NCBI GenBank assembly: GCA_963790505.1
Contig: CAWBOT010000003.1
Span: forward strand, 58,458-122,457
Direction of reading: 5' to 3'
Source: Acidisarcina sp963790505
GTDB lineage: Bacteria; Acidobacteriota; Terriglobia; Terriglobales; Acidobacteriaceae
Length of the DNA stretch: 64,000 nucleotides
A program made the position numbers and the translations under genes. Positions within the stretch are counted from its first letter, which is position 1; every line of letters starts with the position of its first letter. Under the pieces are notes generated by a model. That model did no database searches and was not told the DNA's origin. It worked only from the letters and a program-made list of their open reading frames with translations. Below are positions 56,501-64,000 of the stretch, piece after piece.

Positions 56501-56948
56501 CGCGGCCCACGAGGCTTTGGGAGTCGAGGAAGAAGCTGCTTACTGGTGGCATCGCGCGACTCAGCAGCGTGGCGATTTTCAGCAGATGGCGGTGCGCCGC
56601 ATCTCTGATATGACTTATTGGACAGCCATGGCTCATCTGCGTCTCGGCTCATCTGAAGTAGCCGCAAGTCTCTTCCGCGAAATCCTCGAATACTCCACAG
56701 AGCTGGAAAACACCGAAGCGAGGATCGACTACTTCGCCACCTCTCTTCCGGCGATGCTGATTTTTGAAGACGATCTCCAGCGCCGCAATCAGATCGAGGC
56801 GCTATTTCTGCGCGCCCAGGGGCTTTCAGGTTTAGGAAGGCACCATGAAGCGATAGCATCGCTCATGGATCTGCTGCGGCTCGATTCCAACCATACCGGC
56901 GCCGCGGACCTGTTGCGCCGTTGCACCGCCGCCCGGGAAAAGGAATAG
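53541..56948 (+). CDS. DUF5107 and TPR protein
   Basis: I use the ATG at 53541 because the upstream TTG (53520) is too close to the predicted transcription start. The product is about 1135 residues without a signal peptide. The first about 370 residues match the DUF5107 type (VYQGSSGRVYPLPFIDRIA, LMILPEIGGRIHVGYDKTAGYDFFYRQN in pieces, ISGGVEFNWPQHHRP), a beta-sandwich that resembles sugar epimerase folds. From about residue 500 to the end there are many TPR units (AEHFHTAIQRLTRLNPNPYD, AALDHV-like repeats, RRHEEAIQQWEAAATLNPSF). Such proteins recur beside sugar porters in glycan-use loci; a role in cytoplasmic sugar processing or sensing is inferred. It ends 2 bp before the MFS gene. Confidence 0.85.
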   Translation: MAQSTRLPQAGEPVQLLRLPQAPAALVGEVRAWQEPVELLTYTPEEPDPNPMFLEKRVYQGSSGRVYPLPFIDRIATEATPKLWQAVHIENDFLRLMILPEIGGRIHVGYDKTAGYDFFYRQNVIKPALVGLAGPWISGGVEFNWPQHHRPATFMPVETEIEHHDDGSVTVWCSDHDPMLRMKGMHGLCLHPGRAVAEVKVRLFNRTQLTQTFLWWANIATRVHEKYQSFFPTDVRFAADHAKRAITSFPLSSGRYYGIDYGQRAQSGVPAEEQPRCFLPDGSYPPNDLSWYSNIPVPTSYMIAGTEEDFSGGYDHAAQAGLVLVANHHIAPGKKQWTWGNHEFGYAWDRSLTDHDGPYIELMAGVYTDNQPDFSFLAPWETKTFSHNWFPIHTIGIPHAANPDAALSLNYAQGKATVGVYVTRACDEVIVVLRAGSVEVARWTEGVDVAHPLMLSATLPVATDEESLSVSVTHKGRTLIEYDRAAVVPAKAPSVAVEPPPPSEIATIDELYLTGLHLRQYSHATRLPEAYWREALTRDPHDSRVNNALGLWHLRRGEFDAAAEHFHTAIQRLTRLNPNPYDGEPYYNLGITERYRKRVKQAYDALYKATWSAAWRGPAYLALAEIDAGRNQWEVALDHVKRSLLTNADNPAALNLKAIVLGKLGLLDEADDVHREIRNLDPLDIMSRWRDGVEPANGQERLDLAFDLMRIGQDEEAGNVLRLAISDGRAGSLPIELLTLALLERRTDPAKADETRKLVGSVPLHHCLPSRLEEMGVLQESIAAGPQNAAARYLLGNFLYDRRRHEEAIQQWEAAATLNPSFPTVWRNLGIAAFNVRGDIAAARAAFDRALAANPNDGRVLYERDQLWKRIGESPERRLVELQSYSHLISQRDDLSVELATLYNQVGRPDDALQLLLQRHFQPWEGGEGLVLAQYVRSRLLLGQASLDAGDAIAGISHFRAALQPPPNLSEARHLLASQNDIYYWLGAAHEALGVEEEAAYWWHRATQQRGDFQQMAVRRISDMTYWTAMAHLRLGSSEVAASLFREILEYSTELENTEARIDYFATSLPAMLIFEDDLQRRNQIEALFLRAQGLSGLGRHHEAIASLMDLLRLDSNHTGAADLLRRCTAAREKE

Positions 56949-56950
56949 TC

Positions 56951-58378
56951 ATGCAGGTCGTAGCCACTCCGCCTCGTGCAGGACAAGCCTTCGAGGGTGA
57001 GTTTCGGCTCGGTTTTATCTGGATGATCGCCCTTGTCGCGGCCATGGGCGGCCTCCTCTTTGGCTACGACTGGGTTGTCATTGGAGGAGCGAAACCGTTT
57101 TATGAGGCGTACTTTCACCTCGACTCGGCAAGACTGATCGGCTGGGCCAACAGCTGCGCCCTCATCGGCTGCTTCGCCGGTTCGCTGCTCGGCGGCAGAC
57201 TTAGCGACCTCGTCGGACGCAAGAAGGTGCTGGTCTTTTCCGCGTTGCTTTTTGCGATCTCATCTCTACTCACAGGCTGGTCGTTCAGCTTTGCCGCCTT
57301 TATCAGCTGGCGCATTATTGGAGGCGTGGCGATCGGCCTGGCTTCGAACATCTCGCCCATGTATATCGCGGAAATCAGTCCGGCGGCATGGCGAGGCCGA
57401 TTGGTCAGCCTCAATCAACTTGCAATCGTGGTCGGGATCCTCGCCGCCCAGGTTGCCAACTGGGCCATCGCCGAACGGGTGCCGGAACATGCCACCCAGC
57501 TGATGATCGCGGCCTCCTGGAACGCGCACTACGGCTGGCGTTGGATGTTCACCGCTGTCGCCGTCCCGGCGGTTGTATTCTTGCTGACCGCGCCTTTCAT
57601 CCCGGAGAGCCCCCGCTGGCTTGCCGCAAAGGGAGATGAGACCAGCGCACGAGATGTCTTGGCGCGGATCGGCGGCCAGAGATACAGCGATGCCGAGCTG
57701 ACATCGATTCGCGACAGCCTTCGCGCGCCGGCCGAACAGCACGATTGGCGCCTGCTCTTCTCCGGAAAGATCCGCAAGCTATTGCTTATCGGCATTGCTC
57801 TTGCAGTGCTCCAGCAGGCGAGCGGTATCAACGTTCTCTTCAACTACGCTGAAGAGATTTATCGAAGCGCCGGATACGGCGTCAGCGATATCCTCTTCAA
57901 CATTGTTGTTACAGGGACCATCAATCTGATCTTCACGCTGGTTGCGATGCTCTTCGTGGACCGCTTTGGGCGCCGCCCGCTCATGCTCATTGGATGTCTC
58001 GGCGTCGGTATTTCGCACATAGCCGTCGGTCTTGCTTATCGTTCCGGAACTCCAGGCGTCTGGGTCCTGACTCTCACGTTGTGTGCGATCGCGTGTTATG
58101 CGATGTCGCTCGCTCCGGTGACCTGGGTCCTCATTACCGAGATATTTCCCAACCGGGTTCGCGCCTCTGCAGTGTCGATCTCCGTGGCGGCCCTTTGGGT
58201 CGCATCGTTTGTACTCACGTATACATTTCCACTAATGAACCAGGGCCTTGGGACAGGCGGCACATTCTTTGCCTATGGGGCTATCTGCCTTGTCGGGGCG
58301 GGGTTTGTCTTTGCGGCCGTTCCGGAAACAAAGGGGCGATCTCTGGAACAGATTGAAGAATCCGAAGCGGGCACATGA
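56951..58378 (+). CDS. MFS sugar porter
   Basis: This 475-residue inner-membrane transporter of the sugar porter family has 12 predicted helices. Family signatures are present: LLFGYDWVVIGGA in helix 1, GGRLSDLVGRKKVL between helices 2 and 3, RIIGGVAIGLASNISPMYIAE in pieces, PESPRWLAAKG before the central loop, QQASGINVLFNYAEEI, DRFGRRPLM and a C-terminal PETKGRSLEQIEE. It begins 2 bp after the DUF5107 stop, so the two are co-transcribed. The likely cargo is galactose or a related monosaccharide freed by the GH59 enzyme. Confidence 0.93.
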   Translation: MQVVATPPRAGQAFEGEFRLGFIWMIALVAAMGGLLFGYDWVVIGGAKPFYEAYFHLDSARLIGWANSCALIGCFAGSLLGGRLSDLVGRKKVLVFSALLFAISSLLTGWSFSFAAFISWRIIGGVAIGLASNISPMYIAEISPAAWRGRLVSLNQLAIVVGILAAQVANWAIAERVPEHATQLMIAASWNAHYGWRWMFTAVAVPAVVFLLTAPFIPESPRWLAAKGDETSARDVLARIGGQRYSDAELTSIRDSLRAPAEQHDWRLLFSGKIRKLLLIGIALAVLQQASGINVLFNYAEEIYRSAGYGVSDILFNIVVTGTINLIFTLVAMLFVDRFGRRPLMLIGCLGVGISHIAVGLAYRSGTPGVWVLTLTLCAIACYAMSLAPVTWVLITEIFPNRVRASAVSISVAALWVASFVLTYTFPLMNQGLGTGGTFFAYGAICLVGAGFVFAAVPETKGRSLEQIEESEAGT

Positions 58379-58516
58379 GCCACGCAGTGTCCTTCTATCC
58401 CGGCGGCATCTGGTAGAAGTTAGATTTTTCTCGTCCATGCTCGATCGAGTGATGAGATGCCTGAGCAGGTACGATATCGATCCTCGTCCTCATCGAACCA
58501 TCATTTTAGGTTCGTC

Positions 58517-58522
58517 TACAAT
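58517..58522 (+). promoter_or_regulatory. -10 box of the lacI-type gene; probable leaderless mRNA
   Basis: TACAAT lies at 58517-58522 and the GTG start at 58531. Transcription would begin at about 58529, leaving almost no untranslated leader. No Shine-Dalgarno precedes the GTG. The -35 region (TCGAAC, 58493-58498) is weak, so the call is tentative. Confidence 0.35.
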
Positions 58523-58530
58523 ACGACATT

Positions 58531-59613
58531 GTGAGCAGAAGCAGCGAAAAGCCAACCGGGATCAAGGCGATCGCCAGCGCACTTGGCATCTCCATCGGAA
58601 CTGTCGATCGCGCACTGCATAACCGGCCGGGAATAAGCGCCAAGACCAGGGCGCGAGTTCTGAACATGGCGGAAAAACTCGCCTACCATCCCAACTTGGC
58701 CGCCCGCAATCTAAAGTTGAACCGCCGTCTTAGAATCGGCGTCTTTCTTCCGCAAGAGATAGCCTCCTATTTCGACCCTCTTTGCGAAGGCATCCGGGCC
58801 ACTGCCGCCGACGCCCACGGGCTGGATGTTGGGGTTGAGATTTTCCGCTATCCACGCATCGGCAAAGGCGACGTCGAGTTACTCGAGTCTAAGATCAAGG
58901 AAAGTTATGACGGACTGATTCTTACACCGGGCAATTCCTCTCAGTTTGAACCCTTGCTATTGCGGATCGCGCAGAAGGGAACTCCGGTCGTTTTCGTTGC
59001 AAGCGATCTACCGCGCGGCGAGCGCGTCGCGTCAGTCACCATTGATGCTACGGTGAGCGGCGGGATAGCCGCGGAGCTCCTCTCGCGGGCGATCCCAAAG
59101 CAAGCCTCTGTGGCGGTTATCACCGGAAGTCTCGATACCCAGGATCATGCTGAAAAGCTGCGCGGCTTTGCTGCGACTCTTGCCCTGGTCGCGCCGCAAC
59201 TGTCGCTCTTGCCAACCATCGAAACCCACGAACGCCCGAAAGAAGCCTACGATGCGACCTTGAAGTTGATCGGTCGCCGCCCCCGGCCTGAGGGAATCTA
59301 TATCAACACCGCCAATAGCCTTCCTGTGCTTCGCGCCCTTGAGGAAAGTAAGCTGCTCGATCAGATGCAAATCATCACCACAGATCTTTATGCCGAACTT
59401 GTACCTTTTATCGAGCGCGGCAAGGTTCTGGCATCGCTCTATCAACGCCCCTACACGCAGGGCAAAACCGCTTTCGAGATTCTTGTACGCTTCCTGACCC
59501 ACCGCGTTGCTCCCGAGCAGGCTACTCGGCTCGCTCCCCATATTATTCTGCGAAGCAACCTCTCTCTGTTCACGAAGAACCTGCATGAGTCGGAGGAAGG
59601 CGCGACCGTGTGA
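58531..59613 (+). CDS. LacI-family transcriptional regulator
   Basis: This 360-residue protein has an N-terminal LacI helix-turn-helix (GIKAIASALGISIGTVDRAL, residues 10-29), the hinge-helix region AYHPNLAARNLKLN and a periplasmic-binding-protein-like effector domain (RLRIGVFLPQEIASYFDPL, YDGLILTPGN, VASVTIDATVSGGIAAELL). The segment TVDRALHNRPGIS is typical of the RbsR/KdgR-like branch. It follows the MFS gene by about 150 bp and has its own start signals. The shared 13-mer sites at 47424 and 53505 are its probable targets, with a sugar as inducer. Confidence 0.92.
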   Translation: MSRSSEKPTGIKAIASALGISIGTVDRALHNRPGISAKTRARVLNMAEKLAYHPNLAARNLKLNRRLRIGVFLPQEIASYFDPLCEGIRATAADAHGLDVGVEIFRYPRIGKGDVELLESKIKESYDGLILTPGNSSQFEPLLLRIAQKGTPVVFVASDLPRGERVASVTIDATVSGGIAAELLSRAIPKQASVAVITGSLDTQDHAEKLRGFAATLALVAPQLSLLPTIETHERPKEAYDATLKLIGRRPRPEGIYINTANSLPVLRALEESKLLDQMQIITTDLYAELVPFIERGKVLASLYQRPYTQGKTAFEILVRFLTHRVAPEQATRLAPHIILRSNLSLFTKNLHESEEGATV

Positions 59614-59852
59614 TCTATTGCGGCTCCGGCTGGTCAAGCACACCCTCCTCGAACTGCTGTCCGCCTGGAAAGCATCGGGCCAACAGTCGCGAGGCCGCTT
59701 CCGCGTCGGCTTAGCGTGTTGTACCGCGAGTGTCGGGCACACACATTGGCACTTTCTCTTCAGCGCCGTCTTGGTTGAAGGGCACCTCTCCGAAGTTCTC
59801 ATTGCCTCCACATTATATTTGTCTTTTCGACGGTTAAGATAAAGACACTGTC

Positions 59853-60284
59853 ATGAACAACATCATCTCTGAGTACCAGAAATGGAAGCACCAAGGCGAG
59901 GATCTGCGTATCAAGGCAAAGCAGGCGATGGAGTTGCACTTCCGGGAATTGCTCGCAGAGGCGATGCAGGTTGCCGAGGAATACCGATCCGACTTTGGCG
60001 CGTCGCTGAAGCCGCCTCCGGCCGTTACTTCGTTCCGATACAAGTCCATCGGCAAGCCGAGGCCTAAGAAAAATCAGAAGCCTTCTGTGGCGGCCAAAGG
60101 CGCGAGCGCGCCACCCAAGGCCACCACTAAGGCAAACCCCAAGATCGCCGGCCTTCAGAAACGCCTCGCGACGGCGCGACAGAAACTGGAGCAGGCCAGA
60201 GCGAGTGGCGCGGCGACGAAGAACCTCGACGACAAGATTTACGAGATCGAAGACGCGATTCGGCTGTGCTCACAAACGTCATAG
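59853..60284 (+). CDS. Small basic coiled-coil protein of unknown function (143 aa)
   Basis: This 143-residue cytoplasmic protein has three parts: an N-terminal helical stretch (SEYQKWKHQGEDLRIKAKQA), a basic Pro/Ala/Lys-rich linker (about 68-98) and a C-terminal coiled coil (IAGLQKRLATARQKLEQARA). The layout of a helical oligomerisation domain joined by a flexible basic tail is found in several DNA- or RNA-binding small proteins, but no family motif is visible and I do not name a function. The 240 bases before it hold no gene I can support. Confidence 0.6.
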   Translation: MNNIISEYQKWKHQGEDLRIKAKQAMELHFRELLAEAMQVAEEYRSDFGASLKPPPAVTSFRYKSIGKPRPKKNQKPSVAAKGASAPPKATTKANPKIAGLQKRLATARQKLEQARASGAATKNLDDKIYEIEDAIRLCSQTS

Positions 60285-60299
60285 GGCGCAGCGCGGAGG

Positions 60300-61177
60300 A
60301 CTACTTATCGGGGGGCTGCGGATGACGCACTTCCAGAGTGAGTTTACGGAGAATCAATATTGATCCGCGGGCCGGTGTCGCGGTGGAGATCCCGCGCATC
60401 CACTGGGTGTTTCGCGGGTTTTACGGGCGGTTCTACCAGCCTCCGCCGCTGCTGACGGCTACGGGGCCGATTGTGCAGTATGCCACCGAAAACAACACGG
60501 CGTTTGTACCGCTGCATGGCGAGCGGGATGAAGAGCACCAGTTTGGAGTGCAGATTCCGTTCAAGGGCTGGCTGCTGGATGCGGATACGTTCAAGAACCG
60601 GATCAATAACTTTCTCGACCACTCGAATATCGGGGCTTCGAGCATCTATTACCCGGTGACGGTGGATGGGGCGCTCGTGCGGGCGTGGGAGTTGACGCTG
60701 CACTCGCCGCGGCTGGGGAAATTTGGGCAGGGACACCTGGCGTATTCGAACCAGATTGCGGAGCAGCGCGGGAATATTACTGGCGGATTGATTTGTACTC
60801 CCATTGCTTCGCCGGATTGCGATGCCGGGTTTGACTATGGGCCGGTGGATCACGATCAGCGGAATACGCTGAATGTGGGGTACAACGCGGTGCTTCCCTT
60901 CCAGGTGGCGGCCTCGACGAATGTGTATTACGGGTCGGGATTTACGAATGGGTTCCCGGGGCCGCCTTCGCCTTATGACGGGGATTATCTGCCGGGGCAT
61001 ACGTGGTTCGATTTGAATGTGGGAAAGCGGTTTGGGGAAAATCTATCTGTATCGGTGACTGCTTTGAATGTGGGAAACCGGCGGGTTTTGCTGGATAACA
61101 GTTTGACGTTCGGCGGGTTTCACTACAACGATCCTCGACAGATTTATGGGGAGGTTCGATACAGGTTCAGGTATTAG
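60300..61177 (+). pseudogene. 5'-truncated TonB-dependent receptor (barrel C-terminus only)
   Basis: The frame from 60338 encodes about 279 residues that begin in the middle of a barrel (IDPRAGVAVEIPRIHWVFRG, YGRFYQPPPLL) and end with the expected aromatic strand (EVRYRFRY). Just upstream, LRMTHFQSEFTEN in another frame is the natural continuation, so a frameshift sits near 60352. No plug, regulatory domain or signal is present upstream, where an unrelated gene ends at 60284. Codon use here (many GGG, TTG and TAT) also differs from genes before 60 kb. This may be a gene remnant or an assembly join near 60300. Confidence 0.75.
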
Positions 61178-61179
61178 CG

Positions 61180-62718
61180 GGATGGCTTAGTAAGTGGACC
61201 GGCTGGGCCGTGGAGGACCTGCTCAACGACGGCGTGGACGTTGAGCAGGGACCACGGTCGTGGCGACGGTCTGGGGCTGGGTCTGGCCGGGCTGGTGGAT
61301 GATCGAGGGCGGGGCGGGGGTCGAAGCTGGCGTGCGAGGCGGCGTCGTCTTCGTCGGTCCAGGCGGGGTGCCAGTTCCAGAGGTCGATGCGCCAGGAGTG
61401 GTCGCCCTGGACGATGAGGGTGGTGTCCTTCCAGCGGGGCGAGGCCTTGCAGGGTCGTGCAGGATGCTGCCGAGCTCGCGGTCGGCGAGGGCGAGGTTGT
61501 CGAGGTAGGAGCTGTCGCAGAACTGGGTGTAGTCGTCGTCGATGCGGCTCCAGATGTTGGGGCTGTGCGGGATGGCGAGGTGGAGGAAGACGAAGTCGGC
61601 CTGGTCGGTGTGGAGGAGTCTGGAGGGCGTGCTGCTCGAGATCGATGTGGGTCTGGTGGCGCTGGCGGACGTCGTAGGTGCAGAGGTCGCGGTCGGCGCG
61701 GGCGGGGGCCTTGATCTCGCGGACGAGCTGCTGCAGCGGCGTGTGGATGTTGCGCCAGAAGGTGTCGCGCTGGGCCATGGGGCCGTCGAGCGTGTCGAGG
61801 TTCATCCAGTAGCAGTCGTCGATGGCGTCGCCGTAGATGGTGCAGTAGGGGTTGTACCAGCCGACGGCGGCGGTGCGCCAGCCGGCTTGCTGGGCGTCGC
61901 GCGAAGACGGTCTGCGGCGCCGGTGATGGGGTGCCAGCCGTGCTGCGCCGGTGTAGTGGACGCAGAAGCGGTTGTCGAAGCGTGAAGCGGAAGTCGTCGA
62001 CGGTCTGGCCGGTGAGGAGCGAGGGGATGATCTTGACGGTGTTGTAGCCGACGGGCTGGACGTCGGTGAAGAGGGTGCTCTGGCTGCGGAGGGCGTCGAA
62101 GTTGGGGAGGTCGAGGTCGCGGGCGCGGTGCTCGAAGAGCTGGTCGTAGGAGAGCTCGTCGAAGACGATCCAGACGAGGAGCGGGTGGTTGCGCGGGGGC
62201 TGCGGGGTGGTGGCCCAGGCGGCGTTGTGCTGCTGCGGGCCGGGCTTCCAGCGGGCGACCCAGAGCAGCTGAGCGATGCTGCAGACGGCGAAGACGGCGA
62301 AGAAGATGCCGATGGCGTCGCCGACGCGGAGGAGCGGCGGTAGCCAGCGGGGAAACTCGAGGAGCAGGAGCAGAAGGAGCAGCGCGGCCCAGACGACGGC
62401 GAGGACGAGGACGAGGCCGTGTCGACGCCGAAGGGGATGCAGGTGCTTGCATGCGCTCGAGAGGTAGGGCGGGATGACGATGGCGAGCAGCGAGGCGGAC
62501 CCAGGGGTAGAAGCGGGTGCGCGGGAGCGGACGACGAGGATGACGAAGAGCGACGAGGCCGAGGATGAGGATGTCGGCGATCTGCGCGTAGACAGATGGC
62601 GCCGAGAGCGAAAGGGCACGTGCATGCGGACGTCGGCGCCGCCGCCGAGCAGGTCGCCGTAGTTCATGACGAGGATGAGGGAGGCGAGGCCGAGGCACTG
62701 GCAGAAATTCTTGAGCAT
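61180..62718 (-). pseudogene. Sulfatase-like (alkaline phosphatase superfamily) membrane protein, frame broken
   Basis: The start at 62718 (MLKNFCQCLGLASLILVMNYG) leads into several membrane helices whose sequence jumps between frames (SAPSVYAQIADILILGLVAL, then LLLLLLEFPRWLPPLL). The soluble domain reads LLVWIVFDELSYDQLFEHR, NTVKIIPSLLTGQTVDDF and, in another frame, MNLDTLDGPMAQRDTFWRN and TTLIVQGDHSWRIDLWNW. This is the plan of LtaS/MdoB-like enzymes, where Thr in NTVKIIPS would be the nucleophile. At least five frame changes are needed. It starts next to the end of the methyltransferase gene, in one likely operon. Confidence 0.6.
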
Positions 62719-62719
62719 T

Positions 62720-63695
62720 CAGCATTCCCTGTCTCGTGTGCTGATCGTTCGGGCGATTTTTCGAAGAGGAAGAGGATGCGGCCGTTGTCGAGCGGCTGGC
62801 TGGCGGAGGGTTGAAGCGGCCGTCGCAGGCGGCGAGCAGATCGTCCTCGGTGAGGGAGCCGTAGAGGTCGTCGCGGCCGCGCATGAGGCTCTGGAACATG
62901 GGGTCGGTCGACGGGCACCCACTCGATGACGAGATGGCGGCGGGTGAGGCGGTGGCAGAGGCGAGGATGGCGGGCATGGGGATCTGCTCCATCAGGATGA
63001 GGTGATGGATGACGGCGAGCATCAGGACGAGGTCGAACTGGCCTTCGAGGCGAGGCAAGAGGGCGATGGATTCGCGGTTCTCCCAGCCGGCGGCGGGAGT
63101 GGGGCGGGCGAGGTCGGCGTGGATGGTCTGGATGGAGAGGTTGCGCTCGCGGCGCCATGAGGAAGAGGCGCTCGGCGGCGGCGGCGTCGCGTTCGAGGGC
63201 GACGACTGCGCGCCTGAGTGCGGCGGCGAGGGCGCTGAACTCGCCGGTGTTGGCGCCGATGTCGAGGACGCGCGCGGGCTGGAGGTCGTCGAGGACCGTG
63301 CGGACCCAGTCGATCTTCTGTGGCGCTCTCTGCGGCGGTGTAGTGGGTGAGGGTGGCCTTGTAGTTGCTCCACTCGGAGGCTGCGTGGTGGGGCATGGCG
63401 CGGCGGGTGCGCTTGCGGAGGTCTGGCGAGGGTTTCGCTTGAGGACAGTGCATGGCGAGGTCGGAGACTTGTGCGGGCTGGCTTGGCTTGGCGCCGGATG
63501 TTGGCCGGCTTTGCGCTTTCGAGCAGCGCGGGCAGGGTGATGGGCCAGAAGGCGGCGCGGGAGAGCCGCTGGCGCCAAGCCGAGGGCGGCGTAGAGGTCG
63601 GTGGGCTCGTAGCCGTCGCGCTTGAAGAGGCGAGAGCGAGCGGCCAGCTGAGCATCTGGTTCATCAGCAGCGGCAGAAGGATGCGCTCCCCTTAG
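62720..63695 (-). pseudogene. Class I SAM-dependent methyltransferase, frame broken
   Basis: Pieces in three minus-strand frames join into one protein: LFKRDGYEPTDLYAALGL, FWPITLPALLESAKPANIRR, SEWSNYKATLTHYTAAE, KIDWVRTVLDDLQPARVLDI continuing as GANTGEFSALAAALR (SAM motif I), ENRESIALLPRLEGQFDLVL and MLAVIHHLILMEQIPMPAIL, HLVIEWVPVD, DPMFQSLMRGRDDLYGSL, and NGRILFLFEKSPE at the end. The order matches class I methyltransferases in which a VIE(F/W)VP strand and a DPM.Q.L..(R)(D/E)D segment follow the motif IV region. The substrate is unknown. At least five frame changes occur within 1 kb. The 5' limit is uncertain. Confidence 0.6.
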
Positions 63696-63699
63696 CGAG

Positions 63700-64000
63700 C
63701 ACGTCGCGTCAACCGTCGCTGCGTTCTCATTGGAGATTTGCTGGCTGTGCGGATCACCATGCGAAGCGAGGTCGATGGCCAGGATATGCCCGTCACTGCT
63801 CTTGTAGACCTCTTATGCCGGCGGGCTCATGAAGCTCCCCGTCCCGTTATAAAATCCACATTGCCTCGGTAAGACTGACGTTTGCCAGCATAGCTGCCCA
63901 AACTCGCCGCAGCGAACTTGCCTGTTTGCGGATCGGCCACGCGGCAAATAGTCCGCTCGTTCCCACATGGCTGATCAACTGTTCAAGGCCAGCAATCGTT
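63700..64000. other. Window end, possible degraded coding sequence
   Basis: No intact gene is visible. On the minus strand two short stretches look protein-like in different frames: TGKFAAASLGSYAGKRQSYR with NVDFITG after it, and VYKSSDGHILAIDLASHGD. They may be parts of one gene with frame errors, as in the adjoining 60.3-63.7 kb. I cannot name it. Confidence 0.3.

Noticed and set aside
59507..59842. 111-codon plus-strand ORF after the LacI-type gene
   Set aside because: It starts within the regulator gene in another frame, and its product has no motif; the 240-bp gap is better left empty.
61260..63350. Several plus-strand ORFs (82-147 codons, very Gly/Val/Arg-rich)
   Set aside because: Antisense artefacts of very GC-rich DNA opposite the methyltransferase and sulfatase-like sequences.
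1..64000. CRISPR arrays, tRNA/rRNA genes, insertion sequences, integrases, phage genes
   Set aside because: No regularly spaced repeats, cloverleaf-like sequences, rRNA signatures, transposase motifs or att-like repeats were noticed on reading either strand.

Overview
The window looks like chromosomal DNA of an Acidobacteriota member, probably of the class Terriglobia (Acidobacteriaceae-like). The evidence is three very long TonB-dependent receptors with an N-terminal carboxypeptidase-regulatory-like domain, two CRTAC1 (VCBS/ASPIC-UnbV) proteins next to TPR proteins, many secreted glycoside hydrolases, and high GC content with long spurious antisense ORFs. I saw no tRNA, rRNA, CRISPR array, integrase or insertion sequence.

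Layout. 0-8 kb: a sulfur locus on the minus strand, made of a TonB receptor (preceded by a tiny Cys-rich ORF), cysD, cysN, cysH and a TauE/SafE-type permease. 8.4-11.6 kb: an MMPL-type exporter convergent with a LolA-like periplasmic protein. 11.8-14.2 kb: a secreted GH32 enzyme and a LysR regulator. 14.4-20.4 kb: a tripartite RND efflux system (pump, adaptor, OprM-like lipoprotein); the pump and the 5' part of the adaptor are broken by about a dozen frameshifts. 20.4-22.6 kb: GDP-L-fucose synthesis (gmd, fcl). 22.8-25.0 kb: a cellulase pair (GH12, GH6). 25.3-41.6 kb: a two-sided block in which two paralogous membrane-spanning proteins, two TPR proteins and two CRTAC1 proteins flank a TonB receptor, with a pentaheme cytochrome-TPR fusion on one side. 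41.9-45.5 kb: a glycosyltransferase with an added C-terminal helical domain, translationally coupled to a GH130-like protein, then a small zinc-ribbon protein. 45.7-47.1 kb: a TPR protein. 47.4-59.6 kb: a glycan-use locus with a GH59 galactocerebrosidase homologue, a TonB receptor, a DUF5107-TPR protein, an MFS sugar porter and a LacI-type regulator. 59.8-64 kb: a small basic protein, a 5'-truncated TonB receptor, then a methyltransferase and a sulfatase-like membrane protein, both riddled with frameshifts.

How the genes fit together. The cys locus should reduce sulfate only through APS. CysH carries the cysteine set of an Fe-S APS reductase, and CysN ends in a domain that resembles APS kinase but has lost its P-loop; the two observations explain each other. 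In the 47-60 kb locus, the same 13-mer GGTAACGTACACG lies just after the -10 box of both main promoters, which points to direct control by the neighbouring LacI-type protein. The 10-mer core of that site also occurs in a near-palindrome upstream of the GH12/GH6 cellulases. The best candidates for undescribed biology are this regulon, the duplicated transmembrane-sensor/TPR/CRTAC1 modules, and the Cys-rich leader ORF in front of the sulfur-locus receptor.

Limits. Everything was read by eye from sequence and translations; no searches were run. The frameshift clusters at 15.7-18.0 kb and 60.3-64 kb are mostly single extra bases and could be sequencing error rather than gene decay.
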